DNA of 64,000 nucleotides from Novosphingobium fluoreni (GTDB lineage: Bacteria; Pseudomonadota; Alphaproteobacteria; Sphingomonadales; Sphingomonadaceae): assembly GCF_014196615.1 (NCBI RefSeq), contig NZ_JACIDY010000005.1:1-64000 (forward strand), written 5' to 3'. Positions 8,595 through 17,334 of the stretch are shown here, one piece after another. Numbering within the stretch: the first letter of the stretch is position 1; every line of letters starts with the position of its first letter. The translations under genes and the position numbers were made by a program. Under the pieces are notes generated by a model. The model was not told the DNA's origin and ran no database searches. It worked only from the letters and a program-made list of their open reading frames with translations.

Positions 8595-9137
8595 TCAGCC
8601 TTGTTCGCGTTGCGCGCGCATCTGCTGCCACTTGGCCTTCATCTGCTCATGCGCGGCGGCGCGCTCCTGCGGCGTTACCTGACCATCCTTGTTCGCGTCC
8701 ATAGCATCAAATCGCTGGAGGGCACGGGCGGTGAAATCGGCCTGCGTGATCGAGCGATCGCCCTGCGCGCCGGCCATCTTGCCCATCATGCCACCACCAC
8801 GGCGATGGCCCCAATGACCACGACCCTGCTTCATCGGGCCATTGTCCGCCATGAATTCGGCCTTGCTGATCTGGCCGTCGTTGTTGGTATCCAGCCGCGC
8901 GAACCGCTTTTCCTTGCGCGTTTCGCGCAAGGCCTGCCAATCGGTGCGATCTAGCTTGCCGTCCTTATTGGTATCCATGCGGGCAAAGCGCTCCTGCGAC
9001 TTGGCCTGCACTTCGGCGCGGGTCATCACGCGATTGGGATCGCGGCCTTCGCGCGCTTGGTCCTGTGCCGGAGCGGCGATCGCGGTGCCGCCCAGCACGA
9101 GTGCGGCCATCGAAATGCCGAGGGTTAGGGTTTTCAT
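8595..9137 (-). CDS. Secreted EF-hand calcium-binding protein
   Basis: This 180-residue protein begins with a signal peptide (hydrophobic core TLGISMAALVLGG, cleavage likely after TAIAA). It then carries three canonical EF-hand loops, DTNKDGKLD, DTNNDGQIS and DANKDGQVT, with a Gly/His/Met-rich linker between the second and third. It should bind calcium in the periplasm or outside the cell. The ATG at 9137 is preceded by GGAGA with about 8 bases spacing, which decides the start over an upstream in-frame TTG. It is the first gene of the operon with the response regulator and kinase. A link to signal sensing is inferred only from this arrangement. Confidence 0.85.
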   Translation of the reverse strand: MKTLTLGISMAALVLGGTAIAAPAQDQAREGRDPNRVMTRAEVQAKSQERFARMDTNKDGKLDRTDWQALRETRKEKRFARLDTNNDGQISKAEFMADNGPMKQGRGHWGHRRGGGMMGKMAGAQGDRSITQADFTARALQRFDAMDANKDGQVTPQERAAAHEQMKAKWQQMRAQREQG

Positions 9138-9262
9138 CTGTATCTCCAAAACTGCTGCCCATCAAAATGGGAAAGCCGCAGTCCGCGCCAAGGGAGGGGA
9201 AACGCGTCCTGCGACTTTCTGCGTCCTCTTCTAGAGGCCTTTTGTCGCGCAGTTATGCCAGT

Positions 9263-9736
9263 TTAACAGCACTTTGTGATGATTTGTATCATCCGCCGCG
9301 GCTGGTTCACCCAGCCGCAAGACCGACTTTCGCGCTGTCGCGGTCGATGTTGCGTGCCTTGGCCGGCGGTGATGAACAAGGCCGTGGCCTGTCCATCGAC
9401 ATCAGCGGTGTGCCACATGCCCGGCGTATTGATCGCGTATTGGCCCGCCGTCAGAGTCAGTGAGGAAGTGCTGCCATCAGCGGCTTCCTGGATCAGCGTC
9501 ATTTCGCCCGCCACGCAGATCACCATCTCGTCCCCGGCGGGATGCATCTCCCAACTGGTCCAGCTCTCGGTGAAATCGTAGAGCGAGACGAGGCGGCCTT
9601 CCGCGCCATCGGTAGCCGTGCGGGCCGCATAGGCTTCATACCATGCCATCCCGGCGAAGGCCGGTTGTGCCACGGCCTTCGCCCCCAGCCCGAGGTGCGC
9701 GGGATGCGTGCGAAGATCGTGTGCGATGGCGCCCAT
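9263..9736 (-). CDS. Cupin-domain protein
   Basis: The 157-residue protein contains a single cupin-like barrel around residues 55-130. It includes WEMHPAGDEMV, a first-motif pattern with His and Glu, and a later GMWHTADV in which the histidine could be the second-motif metal ligand. Small cupins of this kind bind metals or small molecules; no substrate can be assigned. Its ATG overlaps the stop of the aminopeptidase P gene by one base (TGATG), so it is the second gene of that operon. The last 25 or so residues are basic and cysteine-containing and may not be part of the fold. Confidence 0.75.
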   Translation of the reverse strand: MGAIAHDLRTHPAHLGLGAKAVAQPAFAGMAWYEAYAARTATDGAEGRLVSLYDFTESWTSWEMHPAGDEMVICVAGEMTLIQEAADGSTSSLTLTAGQYAINTPGMWHTADVDGQATALFITAGQGTQHRPRQRESRSCGWVNQPRRMIQIITKCC

Positions 9737-11565
9737 CAGCCCGCTATCGGCTGGCAGCGCGCTTCGAGCCAGGCGCGATCCTCGCCTTCCAGGCGCGGGC
9801 CGATCACGGCCAGGACTTGCGCATGATACGCATTCCACCAGGCGATATCGTCCGGTGTCATCAGCGAGAGGTCGAGCAAAGAGGCATCGAACGGCACCAG
9901 CGTCAGCGTTTCGAAGCCCATGTAATCATCCTCGGCCCCATCAATCTGGCGGGGTTCGACCAGCACGAGGTTTTCCAGCCGGATGCCGAACGCGCCCGCC
10001 TTGTAATAGCCGGGCTCGTTCGAGATGATCATGCCCGGCACCAGTTCCTGATCGGTGCCCGCCTGGCCGCCCGCCGACTTGGCGATGCGCTGCGGACCTT
10101 CGTGAACCGCCAGGAAGCTGCCGACGCCGTGGCCGGTGCCGTGGGCGTAATCCAAACCCGCTTGCCACAGGAACTGGCGCGCCAGCACATCGAGCTGATG
10201 CCCCGCCGTGCCGCGCGGGAAGACGGCGCGGGCAATGGCGATGTGCCCCTTCATCACGCGCGTGAAGCGGTCCTTCACTTCGGCGGAGGGTTCGCCCGCA
10301 CCGCCAACCCAGACGGTGCGGGTGATGTCGGTAGTGCCGTCCGGGTACTGACCGCCCGAATCGACCAGATAGACGCTGCCAGGCTCCAGCGTGCGATTGG
10401 TCTCTTCGCTGACGCGATAGTGCATGATCGCGCCGTTCGGCCCAGCGCCGGAGATCGTGTCGAACGACAGATCGCGCAGGTCGCCGCTCTGCTGGCGGAA
10501 GTCCTGCAACGCATCGGCAGCGGACATCTCTGTCACGGTGCCGGAGGGGCCGTTCTGTTCCAGCCAGCGCAGGAAGCGGGAAACCGCCGCGCCATCGCGG
10601 GCCTGGGCATCACGGTGGCCCTGCTGCTCCACCGGATTCTTGATCGCCTTGGGCAACACGGCAGGATCGCGCGCTTCCACGATCTCGGCCCCGGCTTGTT
10701 CCAGCGTGGCGAAGATCGCTTCCACCGCACGCTCCGGGTCGACGGCAATGCGCTTGCCCGCCAGATCGCGCAGCGCGGGCACGAAGGCGCTGCGCTTGCG
10801 GATGCGCACGGCGTTGCCCAGATGGCGCGCCAGATCCGGCGTCACCTTCTCCTCGGCGATGAACAAGTCCGCCGTGCCATCGGCATGCGCCAGCACGTAG
10901 GACAGCGAGACCGGCGTGCGGTCCACGTCGGCACCGCGAATGTTCAGCAGCCAGGCGATCGAATCGAGCGCGGTGATCACCGTCGCGTCCAGCTTCTGCT
11001 CGGTCAACCACGCGGAAATCTCTTCGCGCTTGGCCTGGCTGGAGACACCGGCATACGTTTCTTCGTGGACCACGGCGGGGGCGGGGGAGGGAACAGGGTG
11101 ATCTTCCCACACCGCATCGATCGGATTGCTTTCCACCGCCACCAATTCGCCGCAAGTGCCCGCCAGCGCCTTGCGTGCGGCGGCGACCCAGCCCTTGCCG
11201 TGAAGCCAGGGATCGTAGCCGATCCGTGCGCCCGCGGGAGCGTGCTGTCCCAGCCACTTCGCCACGCTGGTCTGCGGGACGGTCTCATAAGCATAGAACC
11301 GCGCGTCCACCTGATCGCGCACTTGCAGGACGTAGCGGCCATCCACGAACATCGCCGCTGCCGGATCATGCGCCGGATCGGTCAGGATCACCGCCGTGCC
11401 CGCCGAACCGCCGAAGCCGGTGAGCCACGCCAGGCGCTGCGCGTAAGCGCCGACATATTCGCTCATATGCTCGTCCGAGATCGGCACTACGAAGCCGTCC
11501 AGCCCACGGTTGGAAAGTTCCTTGCGCAACGCGTCGAGGCGCGCCTCATGGGTGTTCATCAACAT
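9736..11565 (-). CDS. pepP: Aminopeptidase P family Xaa-Pro aminopeptidase (M24)
   Basis: This 609-residue protein has the three-domain layout of long aminopeptidase P enzymes: two creatinase-like N-terminal domains followed by a pita-bread catalytic domain. The five dinuclear metal ligands can be placed as Asp402 and Asp413 (VDSGGQYPDGTTDITRT), His479 (HGTGHGVG), Glu517 (NEPGYY) and Glu531 (IRLENL). It should remove N-terminal residues in front of proline, probably in the cytoplasm since no signal peptide is seen. Two in-frame ATGs (11565 and 11559) are available, neither with a clear ribosome-binding site. It is divergent from the S9 peptidase gene across 169 bases and translationally coupled to the cupin gene. 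Confidence 0.92.
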   Translation of the reverse strand: MLMNTHEARLDALRKELSNRGLDGFVVPISDEHMSEYVGAYAQRLAWLTGFGGSAGTAVILTDPAHDPAAAMFVDGRYVLQVRDQVDARFYAYETVPQTSVAKWLGQHAPAGARIGYDPWLHGKGWVAAARKALAGTCGELVAVESNPIDAVWEDHPVPSPAPAVVHEETYAGVSSQAKREEISAWLTEQKLDATVITALDSIAWLLNIRGADVDRTPVSLSYVLAHADGTADLFIAEEKVTPDLARHLGNAVRIRKRSAFVPALRDLAGKRIAVDPERAVEAIFATLEQAGAEIVEARDPAVLPKAIKNPVEQQGHRDAQARDGAAVSRFLRWLEQNGPSGTVTEMSAADALQDFRQQSGDLRDLSFDTISGAGPNGAIMHYRVSEETNRTLEPGSVYLVDSGGQYPDGTTDITRTVWVGGAGEPSAEVKDRFTRVMKGHIAIARAVFPRGTAGHQLDVLARQFLWQAGLDYAHGTGHGVGSFLAVHEGPQRIAKSAGGQAGTDQELVPGMIISNEPGYYKAGAFGIRLENLVLVEPRQIDGAEDDYMGFETLTLVPFDASLLDLSLMTPDDIAWWNAYHAQVLAVIGPRLEGEDRAWLEARCQPIAG

Positions 11566-11734
11566 GGCAAGTGTCCGATTGATCTATCCTGCCCCGCCAT
11601 TACTGCGCGGCTTTAAAAAGAGAAAGTACCGCAAATGGTGGGCAACGATTTCGCCGAGAAATGGCGAACCTATCGTTATTGAAATAATCTTACGATTTGC
11701 GCAGCGCCTTGGAAGCCGGCGCCGAGCACCTTAG

Positions 11735-13825
11735 ATGCGCGGCATGGCAAACTCCAGTACGACCGCACCGGCCGGTCCTCCGAAAGCGGTCAAGAAGCCG
11801 CAAGTCATCACCCATCACGGCATCGATGTCGGCGATGACTATGCCTGGTTGCGTGACCCCGGCTACCCCGAAGTGACCGACAAGGAAGTGCTGGCTCATC
11901 TGGAGGCGGAGAACGCCTGGTTCGAAAGCCGGATGGCCGATCGCAAGCCGCTGATCGATACGCTGTTCCAGGAAATGCGCGGCCGCATCAAGGAGGCCGA
12001 CAAGTCGGTGCCGCAGAAGGATGGCGACTGGCTCTATTGGATCGAGTTTGAGGAAGGCGCGGAATACAAGAAGTGGTGGCGTCGCCCGGTCGATGCGGCG
12101 GATGATGGCAGCGAGGACGAACTGCTGCTGGACGAAGTGGCGCTGGCAGAAGGCAAGGAGTACTTCCGCCTGGGCGCGATCGCGGTCAGCAACAAGGGCG
12201 ATCGGCTCGCCTACTCGATCGACGACAATGGCTCGGAGCGGTTCATCGCGCGTGTGAAAGTGCTGGAAACGGGCGAACTTCTGCCTGATGAAATTCCCGG
12301 CACGCTTTCCAGTCTGGTCTGGGTCGCCGATGATACGGCGCTGGTCTATTCGCTGGCGAACGAGCAGTGGCGCACCGACAATGCCCGCCTGCACAAGCTG
12401 GGCACACCTACGTCCGAGGACGTGGAGCTGTATCACGAAGACGACGAGGGCTTTCGTGTCGGCTCCTCGCTGTCCGCCAATGAGCAGTGGCTGATCATCG
12501 GCACCAGCGATCATGAAACCAGCGAGATCCGCCTCGTCCGCGCCGCCGATCCGCTGGGCGAGCAGATTCTAGTCAAGCCGCGCCAGAAGGGCGTGGAATA
12601 CGACGTCGATGAGCGCGAGGGCGTGCTCTACATCCACACCAACGACACGCACGAGAACTTCCGCCTCGCCACCGCCCCGCTCGACAATCCGGGCGAGTGG
12701 ACCACCTTGATCGAGGGGTCGGACGAATTCTACCTGACGGGCGTCGACCTGTTCAAGGACTTCTTCGTGATCGAAGGCCGCCGTGCCGGGCTCGATAAGA
12801 TCGAGCTGCATTGGTACGAGGAAGAGGAATTCCAGCCGATCGCCTTCCCGGAGGCGAGCTATTCGGCGGGGCTGGGCGACAATCCCGAATGGGACATGGA
12901 TCGCCTGCGCATCTCCTACGAATCGATGGTCAGCCCGGCCACCGTGTTTGACTATCACGTCGCCGATGGTCGGCTGGAGACGCTGAAGGTCCAGCAGATC
13001 CCCTCAGGCTACGACGAAAGCCTCTACAAGACCGAGCGGCTGGAGATCGAGGCACGGGATGGAACGAAGATCCCGGTCAGCGTGGTGATGCGCAAGGACC
13101 GTGCAGATGGCGGGCCGCTGCACTTGTACGGCTACGGCGCTTACGGTATCTCGATCGATCCCGGCTTCTCCACCGCGCGGCTCAGCCTGGTCGATCGCGG
13201 GTTCGCGTACGCCATCGCACATATCCGTGGCGGCGACGACCTGGGTCGCGCCTGGTACAAGGCGGGCAAGCTGGAGCGGCGCACTAACACCTTCAACGAT
13301 TTCGTCGATGTCGCGAAGGGGCTGGTGGAACGCGGCTATACCGCAGAGGGGAAGATCAGCATCTCCGGCGGTTCGGCAGGTGGCGAACTGATGGGTGCTG
13401 TGGTCAACTCAGACCCGCACTTGTTTGGTGCGGTCGTGGCGCATGTTCCTTTCGTTGACGTGCTGGCGACGATGCTGGACGCCTCGCTGCCGCTGACACC
13501 CGGCGAATGGCCGGAATGGGGCAATCCCATTGAGGACCAGGCAGCCTTCGAGCTGATCCGCAGCTACAGCCCTTATGATCAGGTTTCGGCACAGGCCTAT
13601 CCGCCGATCATGGTCACCGCCGGCCTGAATGACCCGCGCGTGACTTATTGGGAGCCCGCCAAGTGGGTGGCCCGCCTGCGCGAGTTGAAGACCGACGACA
13701 ACGAACTGATCCTGAAGACCAACATGGGCGCAGGACATGGCGGCAAGTCGGGCCGGTTCGAAAGCCTGCACGAGACGGCGGAAGAGTTCGCCTTCATCCT
13801 GTGGCAGCTGGGAGTGGAAAGCTGA
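11735..13825 (+). CDS. S9 family oligopeptidase B-like peptidase
   Basis: The 696-residue protein is a prolyl-oligopeptidase-family serine peptidase. An N-terminal beta-propeller (about 20-430) precedes an alpha/beta-hydrolase domain. The catalytic triad can be placed as Ser547 in GGSAGG, Asp633 in LNDPRV and His668 in GAGHGGKSGR. The arrangement matches oligopeptidase B (PtrB), which cleaves short peptides after Arg/Lys; the basic-residue preference is inferred from the family. No signal peptide is seen, so it is probably cytoplasmic. A second ATG at 11744 is a possible alternative start. It is divergent from pepP, giving two cytoplasmic peptidases back to back. Confidence 0.9.
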   Translation: MRGMANSSTTAPAGPPKAVKKPQVITHHGIDVGDDYAWLRDPGYPEVTDKEVLAHLEAENAWFESRMADRKPLIDTLFQEMRGRIKEADKSVPQKDGDWLYWIEFEEGAEYKKWWRRPVDAADDGSEDELLLDEVALAEGKEYFRLGAIAVSNKGDRLAYSIDDNGSERFIARVKVLETGELLPDEIPGTLSSLVWVADDTALVYSLANEQWRTDNARLHKLGTPTSEDVELYHEDDEGFRVGSSLSANEQWLIIGTSDHETSEIRLVRAADPLGEQILVKPRQKGVEYDVDEREGVLYIHTNDTHENFRLATAPLDNPGEWTTLIEGSDEFYLTGVDLFKDFFVIEGRRAGLDKIELHWYEEEEFQPIAFPEASYSAGLGDNPEWDMDRLRISYESMVSPATVFDYHVADGRLETLKVQQIPSGYDESLYKTERLEIEARDGTKIPVSVVMRKDRADGGPLHLYGYGAYGISIDPGFSTARLSLVDRGFAYAIAHIRGGDDLGRAWYKAGKLERRTNTFNDFVDVAKGLVERGYTAEGKISISGGSAGGELMGAVVNSDPHLFGAVVAHVPFVDVLATMLDASLPLTPGEWPEWGNPIEDQAAFELIRSYSPYDQVSAQAYPPIMVTAGLNDPRVTYWEPAKWVARLRELKTDDNELILKTNMGAGHGGKSGRFESLHETAEEFAFILWQLGVES

Positions 13826-13856
13826 TCAGCCAGCGGAGCAAGGCTGTCCTTGAACT

Positions 13857-13971
13857 CCCCTCCGCCTGCGGGAGGGGCCGGGGGAGGGCCTGTTCTTTCT
13901 GCCCGCAGCAACAGTTTCGCGGCAAGGGCGACAAGCCCTCCCCCAGCCCCTCCCGCAGGCGGGAGGGGAGA
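13857..13971. repeat. Long GC-rich inverted repeat (REP-like, second family)
   Basis: Downstream of the S9 peptidase gene, the arm beginning CCCCTCCGCCTGCGGGAGGG (from about 13857, continuing to about 13890) is mirrored by the arm 13939-13971, which ends in CCGCAGGCGGGAGGGG. About 50 bases of loop separate the arms. It is a different sequence family from the GTTCGTGTCGAG palindromes. The two arms could form a long hairpin in the mRNA and act as a terminator-like or mRNA-stabilising element. Confidence 0.7.
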
Positions 13972-13986
13972 GCCTCACGCCACCCT

Positions 13987-14060
13987 CCCGTTCGTGTCGA
14001 GCGAAGTCGAGACACGCCGGTGCAGCGCTCTCGAATCTCGACTTCGCTCGATACGAACGG
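13987..14060. repeat. Palindromic REP-like intergenic repeat, copy 2
   Basis: This copy has the left arm CCCGTTCGTGTCGAGCGAAG with its continuation to about 14016, and the inverted right arm ATCTCGACTTCGCTCGATAC plus GAACGG (14035-14060). It matches copy 1 at 6305-6379. The element runs straight into the GGAGG at 14059-14063, so the end of the repeat forms part of the ribosome-binding site of the following thioesterase gene. Confidence 0.8.
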
Positions 14061-14068
14061 AGGCTTGG

Positions 14069-14461
14069 ATGAGTTCGTTCACCCTCTCCTTCACCGCCCA
14101 GCCCGATCACATCGACCGGATGGGCCACGTCAACAATGCGGTCTGGGTGCAATGGATGGAGGCACTGGCCACGGCGCATTGGGAAGCCGTTGCCGCCCCA
14201 GAGCACCAGGCCGCTTACGTCTGGCTCGTGGTGCGCCACGAGATCGATTATCGTGGCAATATCCGCGAAGGCGAAAGCACTGAGGCGACCACCTGGGTCG
14301 AAGCCCCGCCCGAGGGCGCGCGCTTCGAACGCCGGTATGAGTTCCGCAATGCCGCCGGCAAAGTGATCGTCAAGGCGCGAACGCAATGGGCTATGCTGGA
14401 CCTGGCGACGGAGCGGGTGATGCGCGTGCCGAAGGATGTCTCCGCCCGCTTCCTGGGGTGA
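14069..14461 (+). CDS. Hotdog-fold acyl-CoA thioesterase (4HBT family)
   Basis: The 130-residue protein has the 4HBT signature HIDRMGHVNNAVWVQWME near its start. The aspartate of HIDRMGHVNN is the usual catalytic acid in YbgC/4-hydroxybenzoyl-CoA thioesterase relatives, which hydrolyse acyl-CoA thioesters. Length and motif order match single-domain bacterial members; the acyl substrate is unknown. GGAGG at 14059-14063 with a 5-base gap fixes the ATG at 14069. That ribosome-binding site overlaps the edge of the REP-like repeat, so the gene's 5' leader is largely repeat sequence. It is convergent with dnaB, with only 3 bases between the stops. Confidence 0.87.
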   Translation: MSSFTLSFTAQPDHIDRMGHVNNAVWVQWMEALATAHWEAVAAPEHQAAYVWLVVRHEIDYRGNIREGESTEATTWVEAPPEGARFERRYEFRNAAGKVIVKARTQWAMLDLATERVMRVPKDVSARFLG

Positions 14462-14464
14462 CCC

Positions 14465-15976
14465 TCAATCGTCGTAGGCGTGCGCCATCGAATCGTCGGC
14501 AAGATCGGAGAACCGGGTGATCCGCGCCTCGAAACGCATGCGCACCTTGCCCGTCGCGCCGTGACGCTGCTTGGCGATCAGCAGTTCCGATAGACCCGTC
14601 ACCTGCTCCATCTTTTCGCGCCAGGCTTCCCACTTGGTATGGACGTCCGGTGGATCGGTTTCGGTCGGGTACTTGGGTTCGGTCGCCTTGACGTAATAAT
14701 CTTCGCGATAGACGAACCAGACCATGTCGGCGTCCTGCTCGATCGAGCCGGATTCGCGAAGGTCGGACAGCATCGGCCGCTTGTCCTCGCGCTGCTCCAC
14801 CGCGCGGCTCAGCTGCGACAGGGCGATCACCGGCAGCTGCAGTTCCTTGGCCAGGGTCTTGAGGCCGCGCGAGATTTCGGAAATTTCGTTCACGCGGTTG
14901 TCGTTGGCGCGGCCCGTGCCCTGCAGCAGCTGCAAGTAGTCGACCACGATCAGCCCGATGTTGTGCCGCCGCTTGAGCCGCCGCGAGCGGGTGCGCAGCG
15001 CGGCGATGGTGAGGGCCGGCGTATCGTCGATGAACAGGGGCAGCTCGGCCAAGCGCTGGCTGGCGAAGGACAGCTGCTGAAAGTCCTCACGGCTGATCTT
15101 GCCCATGCGCAGCGCTTCGGAACTGATGCCGGATTGCTCCGCCAGAATACGCGTGGCCAGCTGGTCCGCGCTCATTTCCAGGCTGAAAAAGGCGCAGGCC
15201 GCACCCACCGACTGCTCGATCGGGATGCCGTCGGCGATATCGCGGCGCAGGCGGTCGGCGGCGTTGAAGGCGATGTTGGTGGCGAGCGAGGTCTTGCCCA
15301 TGCCGGGGCGACCGGCGAGGATGATCAAGTCGGAATCGTGCAGGCCGCCGATCTTCTCGTTCACCGAATTGAGGCCGGTGGTCTTGCCCGAGATGTGGCC
15401 GCCCGAATTGAACGCCTTCTCGATCGACGCGATCGCCACGCGGGTGGCCGCGCCGAAATTCTTGGCCTCGTTCGCGCCCGCCGCGCCTTCGGCCACTTTG
15501 TAGAGCGAGGCTTCGGCCTGCTCGATCTGCTGCATCGGCTCGACCGATTCGGACGTGTCCATCGCCCCTTCGACCAGGCCGCGCCCCACCGAGACGAGTT
15601 CGCGCAGCAGCGCCAGATCATAGATCTGCTCCGCCAGTTCGCGCGGGGCCAGCAAGCCTTGCCCGTCCGCCGTCAGCCGCGCGAGGTAGGCCACGCCGCC
15701 CAGCTCTTTCAGCGATTCGTCCGCATCGAAATAGGGCCGCAGCGTGACTGGGGTGACAACGGCCTTGCGATCGAGCAGCTGCATGATTCGCTCGTAGATG
15801 CGGGCATGCACCGGTTCGAAGAAGTGGCGCGGGGTCAGCTGGATCTGCAGTTCCTCGATCACGCGATTGTCGATCAGGACAGCGCCCAGGAACGCCGCTT
15901 CGGCCTCCACGTTGGAAGGTAGCGCGCGAATCGCCGGGACGTCCGCATCGCGGATGAGAGAAGGTGCCGTTGCCAT
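14465..15976 (-). CDS. dnaB: Replicative DNA helicase DnaB
   Basis: The 503-residue protein has the N-terminal DnaB domain (from SNVEAEAAFLGAVL, about residues 20-125) followed by the RecA-like helicase domain. It carries the Walker A motif GRPGMGKTS at about residue 220, the stretch LIVVDYLQLL and the motif LSQLSRAVEQR. It unwinds DNA at the replication fork and loads primase. I placed the start at ATG 15976 because the family begins close to this point; an upstream extension to 16102 has no DnaB-like sequence. No intein interrupts the helicase motifs. The promoter is likely in the 143-base gap to the divergent UPF0262 gene. Confidence 0.97.
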   Translation of the reverse strand: MATAPSLIRDADVPAIRALPSNVEAEAAFLGAVLIDNRVIEELQIQLTPRHFFEPVHARIYERIMQLLDRKAVVTPVTLRPYFDADESLKELGGVAYLARLTADGQGLLAPRELAEQIYDLALLRELVSVGRGLVEGAMDTSESVEPMQQIEQAEASLYKVAEGAAGANEAKNFGAATRVAIASIEKAFNSGGHISGKTTGLNSVNEKIGGLHDSDLIILAGRPGMGKTSLATNIAFNAADRLRRDIADGIPIEQSVGAACAFFSLEMSADQLATRILAEQSGISSEALRMGKISREDFQQLSFASQRLAELPLFIDDTPALTIAALRTRSRRLKRRHNIGLIVVDYLQLLQGTGRANDNRVNEISEISRGLKTLAKELQLPVIALSQLSRAVEQREDKRPMLSDLRESGSIEQDADMVWFVYREDYYVKATEPKYPTETDPPDVHTKWEAWREKMEQVTGLSELLIAKQRHGATGKVRMRFEARITRFSDLADDSMAHAYDD

Positions 15977-16119
15977 AAGCCGCCGATTTTGAACCTGACA
16001 CGGGCAGGCGGCAAGCGGCTTTGCCGAGCTTATTATTCCACAGCTTGTGGACTGCGGCGCGATACGGGGATGCCAGCGATCCGCTTGGCCAATCTGCCAC
16101 AAAAGCGTAAGGCGCGGCG

Positions 16120-16602
16120 ATGCCGGACCTGCGCATTTCCCATATCGAGCTAGACGATGCGACCATCCTGTGGCGCAATTCGGATATCGAGCAGGAACGC
16201 CAGGTGGCGATGTTCGACCTGATCGAGGATAACACTTTCAAGCCGATCCGCTCGTTCGAGGCGGGGCATCACGGGCCCTATCGCCTGCGGCTGTCCGTCC
16301 GAGACGGGCGGCTGGTGATGGAGGTTTCGGGCGCGGCGGGCGAGGAACTCGAATCGCTGATTCTGGGCATGGCGCGATTCCGCCGCCCGATCCGGGACTA
16401 CTTCGCGGTCTGCGAAAGCTATTACCAAGCAATCCGCAAGGCGACGCCGCTGGAGATCGAGACGATCGACATGGCCCGGCGAGGCATCCACAATCAGGCG
16501 GCCGAACTGCTGCTGGAGCGGTTGGAGGGCAAGATCGATACCGATTTTCCCACCGCGCGGCGGCTGTTCACCCTCATCTGCGTCCTGCATATCAGGGCCT
16601 GA
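16120..16602 (+). CDS. UPF0262 family protein
   Basis: This 160-residue soluble protein matches my recollection of the alphaproteobacterial UPF0262 family, with the conserved pattern EQERQVAMFDLIEDNTFKPI near residues 24-43 followed by GPYRLRLSV. No catalytic motif or membrane segment is visible and the biochemical role of the family is unknown. It is divergent from dnaB and sits 12 bases upstream of the GH25-like gene, so it is probably the first gene of a UPF0262/GH25-like/cytidine deaminase operon. The sequence gives no stronger clue to its job. Confidence 0.75.
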   Translation: MPDLRISHIELDDATILWRNSDIEQERQVAMFDLIEDNTFKPIRSFEAGHHGPYRLRLSVRDGRLVMEVSGAAGEELESLILGMARFRRPIRDYFAVCESYYQAIRKATPLEIETIDMARRGIHNQAAELLLERLEGKIDTDFPTARRLFTLICVLHIRA

Positions 16603-16614
16603 GGGGGAACACGT

Positions 16615-17334
16615 ATGGCGAAAAAGCCAAAACGGCGCGCCGGTCGCGCAAGGGGAGGGCTGTTGCCCCGCGTGCTGGCGGGGCTGCTCCTGCTCGTGCT
16701 GATCGGCGGGGGCTGGGCCTGGTGGCATCTGCATCACTGGATGCCCGCGCGCTCAGCATTTCCCATGCAGGGCGTGGAGATCGGCGCGGCGGACGGCGAT
16801 GTTCGCTTCACATCGCTCAAGGCGATCGGGGCGGACTTTGCCTATATCGATGCCAGCGTCAGCGTGTTCGCCCGCGATCCCGATTTCGTGTTGAACTTCG
16901 AGAAGGCGCGCGCCGCCGGAATGCAGGTGGGCGCGGTGCACCGCTATGATCCGTGCCAGCCGGCGGACAAGCAGGCCGCGAATTTCGTAACGACGGTGCC
17001 GCGCGACCCTTCGCTGCTGCCCCCTGCGGTGGAACTGGACATGCTGGCGGACGGCTGCCCGATGACGGTGACCGACGCCAAGGTCGAAAGCGAGCTGATG
17101 ACCTTCCTGAACCAGGTGGAGACTCATACCGGCAAGCCCACCGTACTCAAGATCACGCGCGGGTTCGAGGCTCGCTACGGTGTGGCGCGCAAGCTGGACC
17201 GCAATCTTTGGCTGGTGGAGGACCGCGTGCAGCCCGACTATGCTGGCCGCCCCTGGACGATGTGGACGGCGAATTCGGCGCTGGCCAACGAACTGTCCGA
17301 TCAGGGTTTGCGATGGGTGGTGGTGCAGCGATGA
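16615..17334 (+). CDS. Membrane-anchored GH25-like protein with altered catalytic residues
   Basis: The 239-residue protein starts with a basic cytoplasmic segment and one membrane helix (about 15-36). The rest resembles a GH25 muramidase barrel: GVEIGAADGDVRF (53-65) aligns with the usual GIDVS..QG, then FAYIDAS, GAVHRYD and PAVELDM. In active GH25 enzymes the first motif carries Asp and the third has the order Asp-x-Glu; here the first is Glu55 and the third reads Glu140-Leu141-Asp142, the reverse order. It may therefore be inactive, changed in mechanism, or a peptidoglycan-binding protein. Cys114 and Cys148 could form a disulfide. Its stop overlaps the cytidine deaminase start (ATGA). Confidence 0.7.
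   Translation: MAKKPKRRAGRARGGLLPRVLAGLLLLVLIGGGWAWWHLHHWMPARSAFPMQGVEIGAADGDVRFTSLKAIGADFAYIDASVSVFARDPDFVLNFEKARAAGMQVGAVHRYDPCQPADKQAANFVTTVPRDPSLLPPAVELDMLADGCPMTVTDAKVESELMTFLNQVETHTGKPTVLKITRGFEARYGVARKLDRNLWLVEDRVQPDYAGRPWTMWTANSALANELSDQGLRWVVVQR

Noticed and set aside
9643..11616. 657-codon plus-strand frame opposite aminopeptidase P
   Set aside because: All metal ligands of the M24 peptidase are on the other strand; this frame has no domain.
14639..15922. 427-codon plus-strand frame opposite dnaB
   Set aside because: dnaB is certain from its helicase motifs; the antisense frame shows no family pattern.
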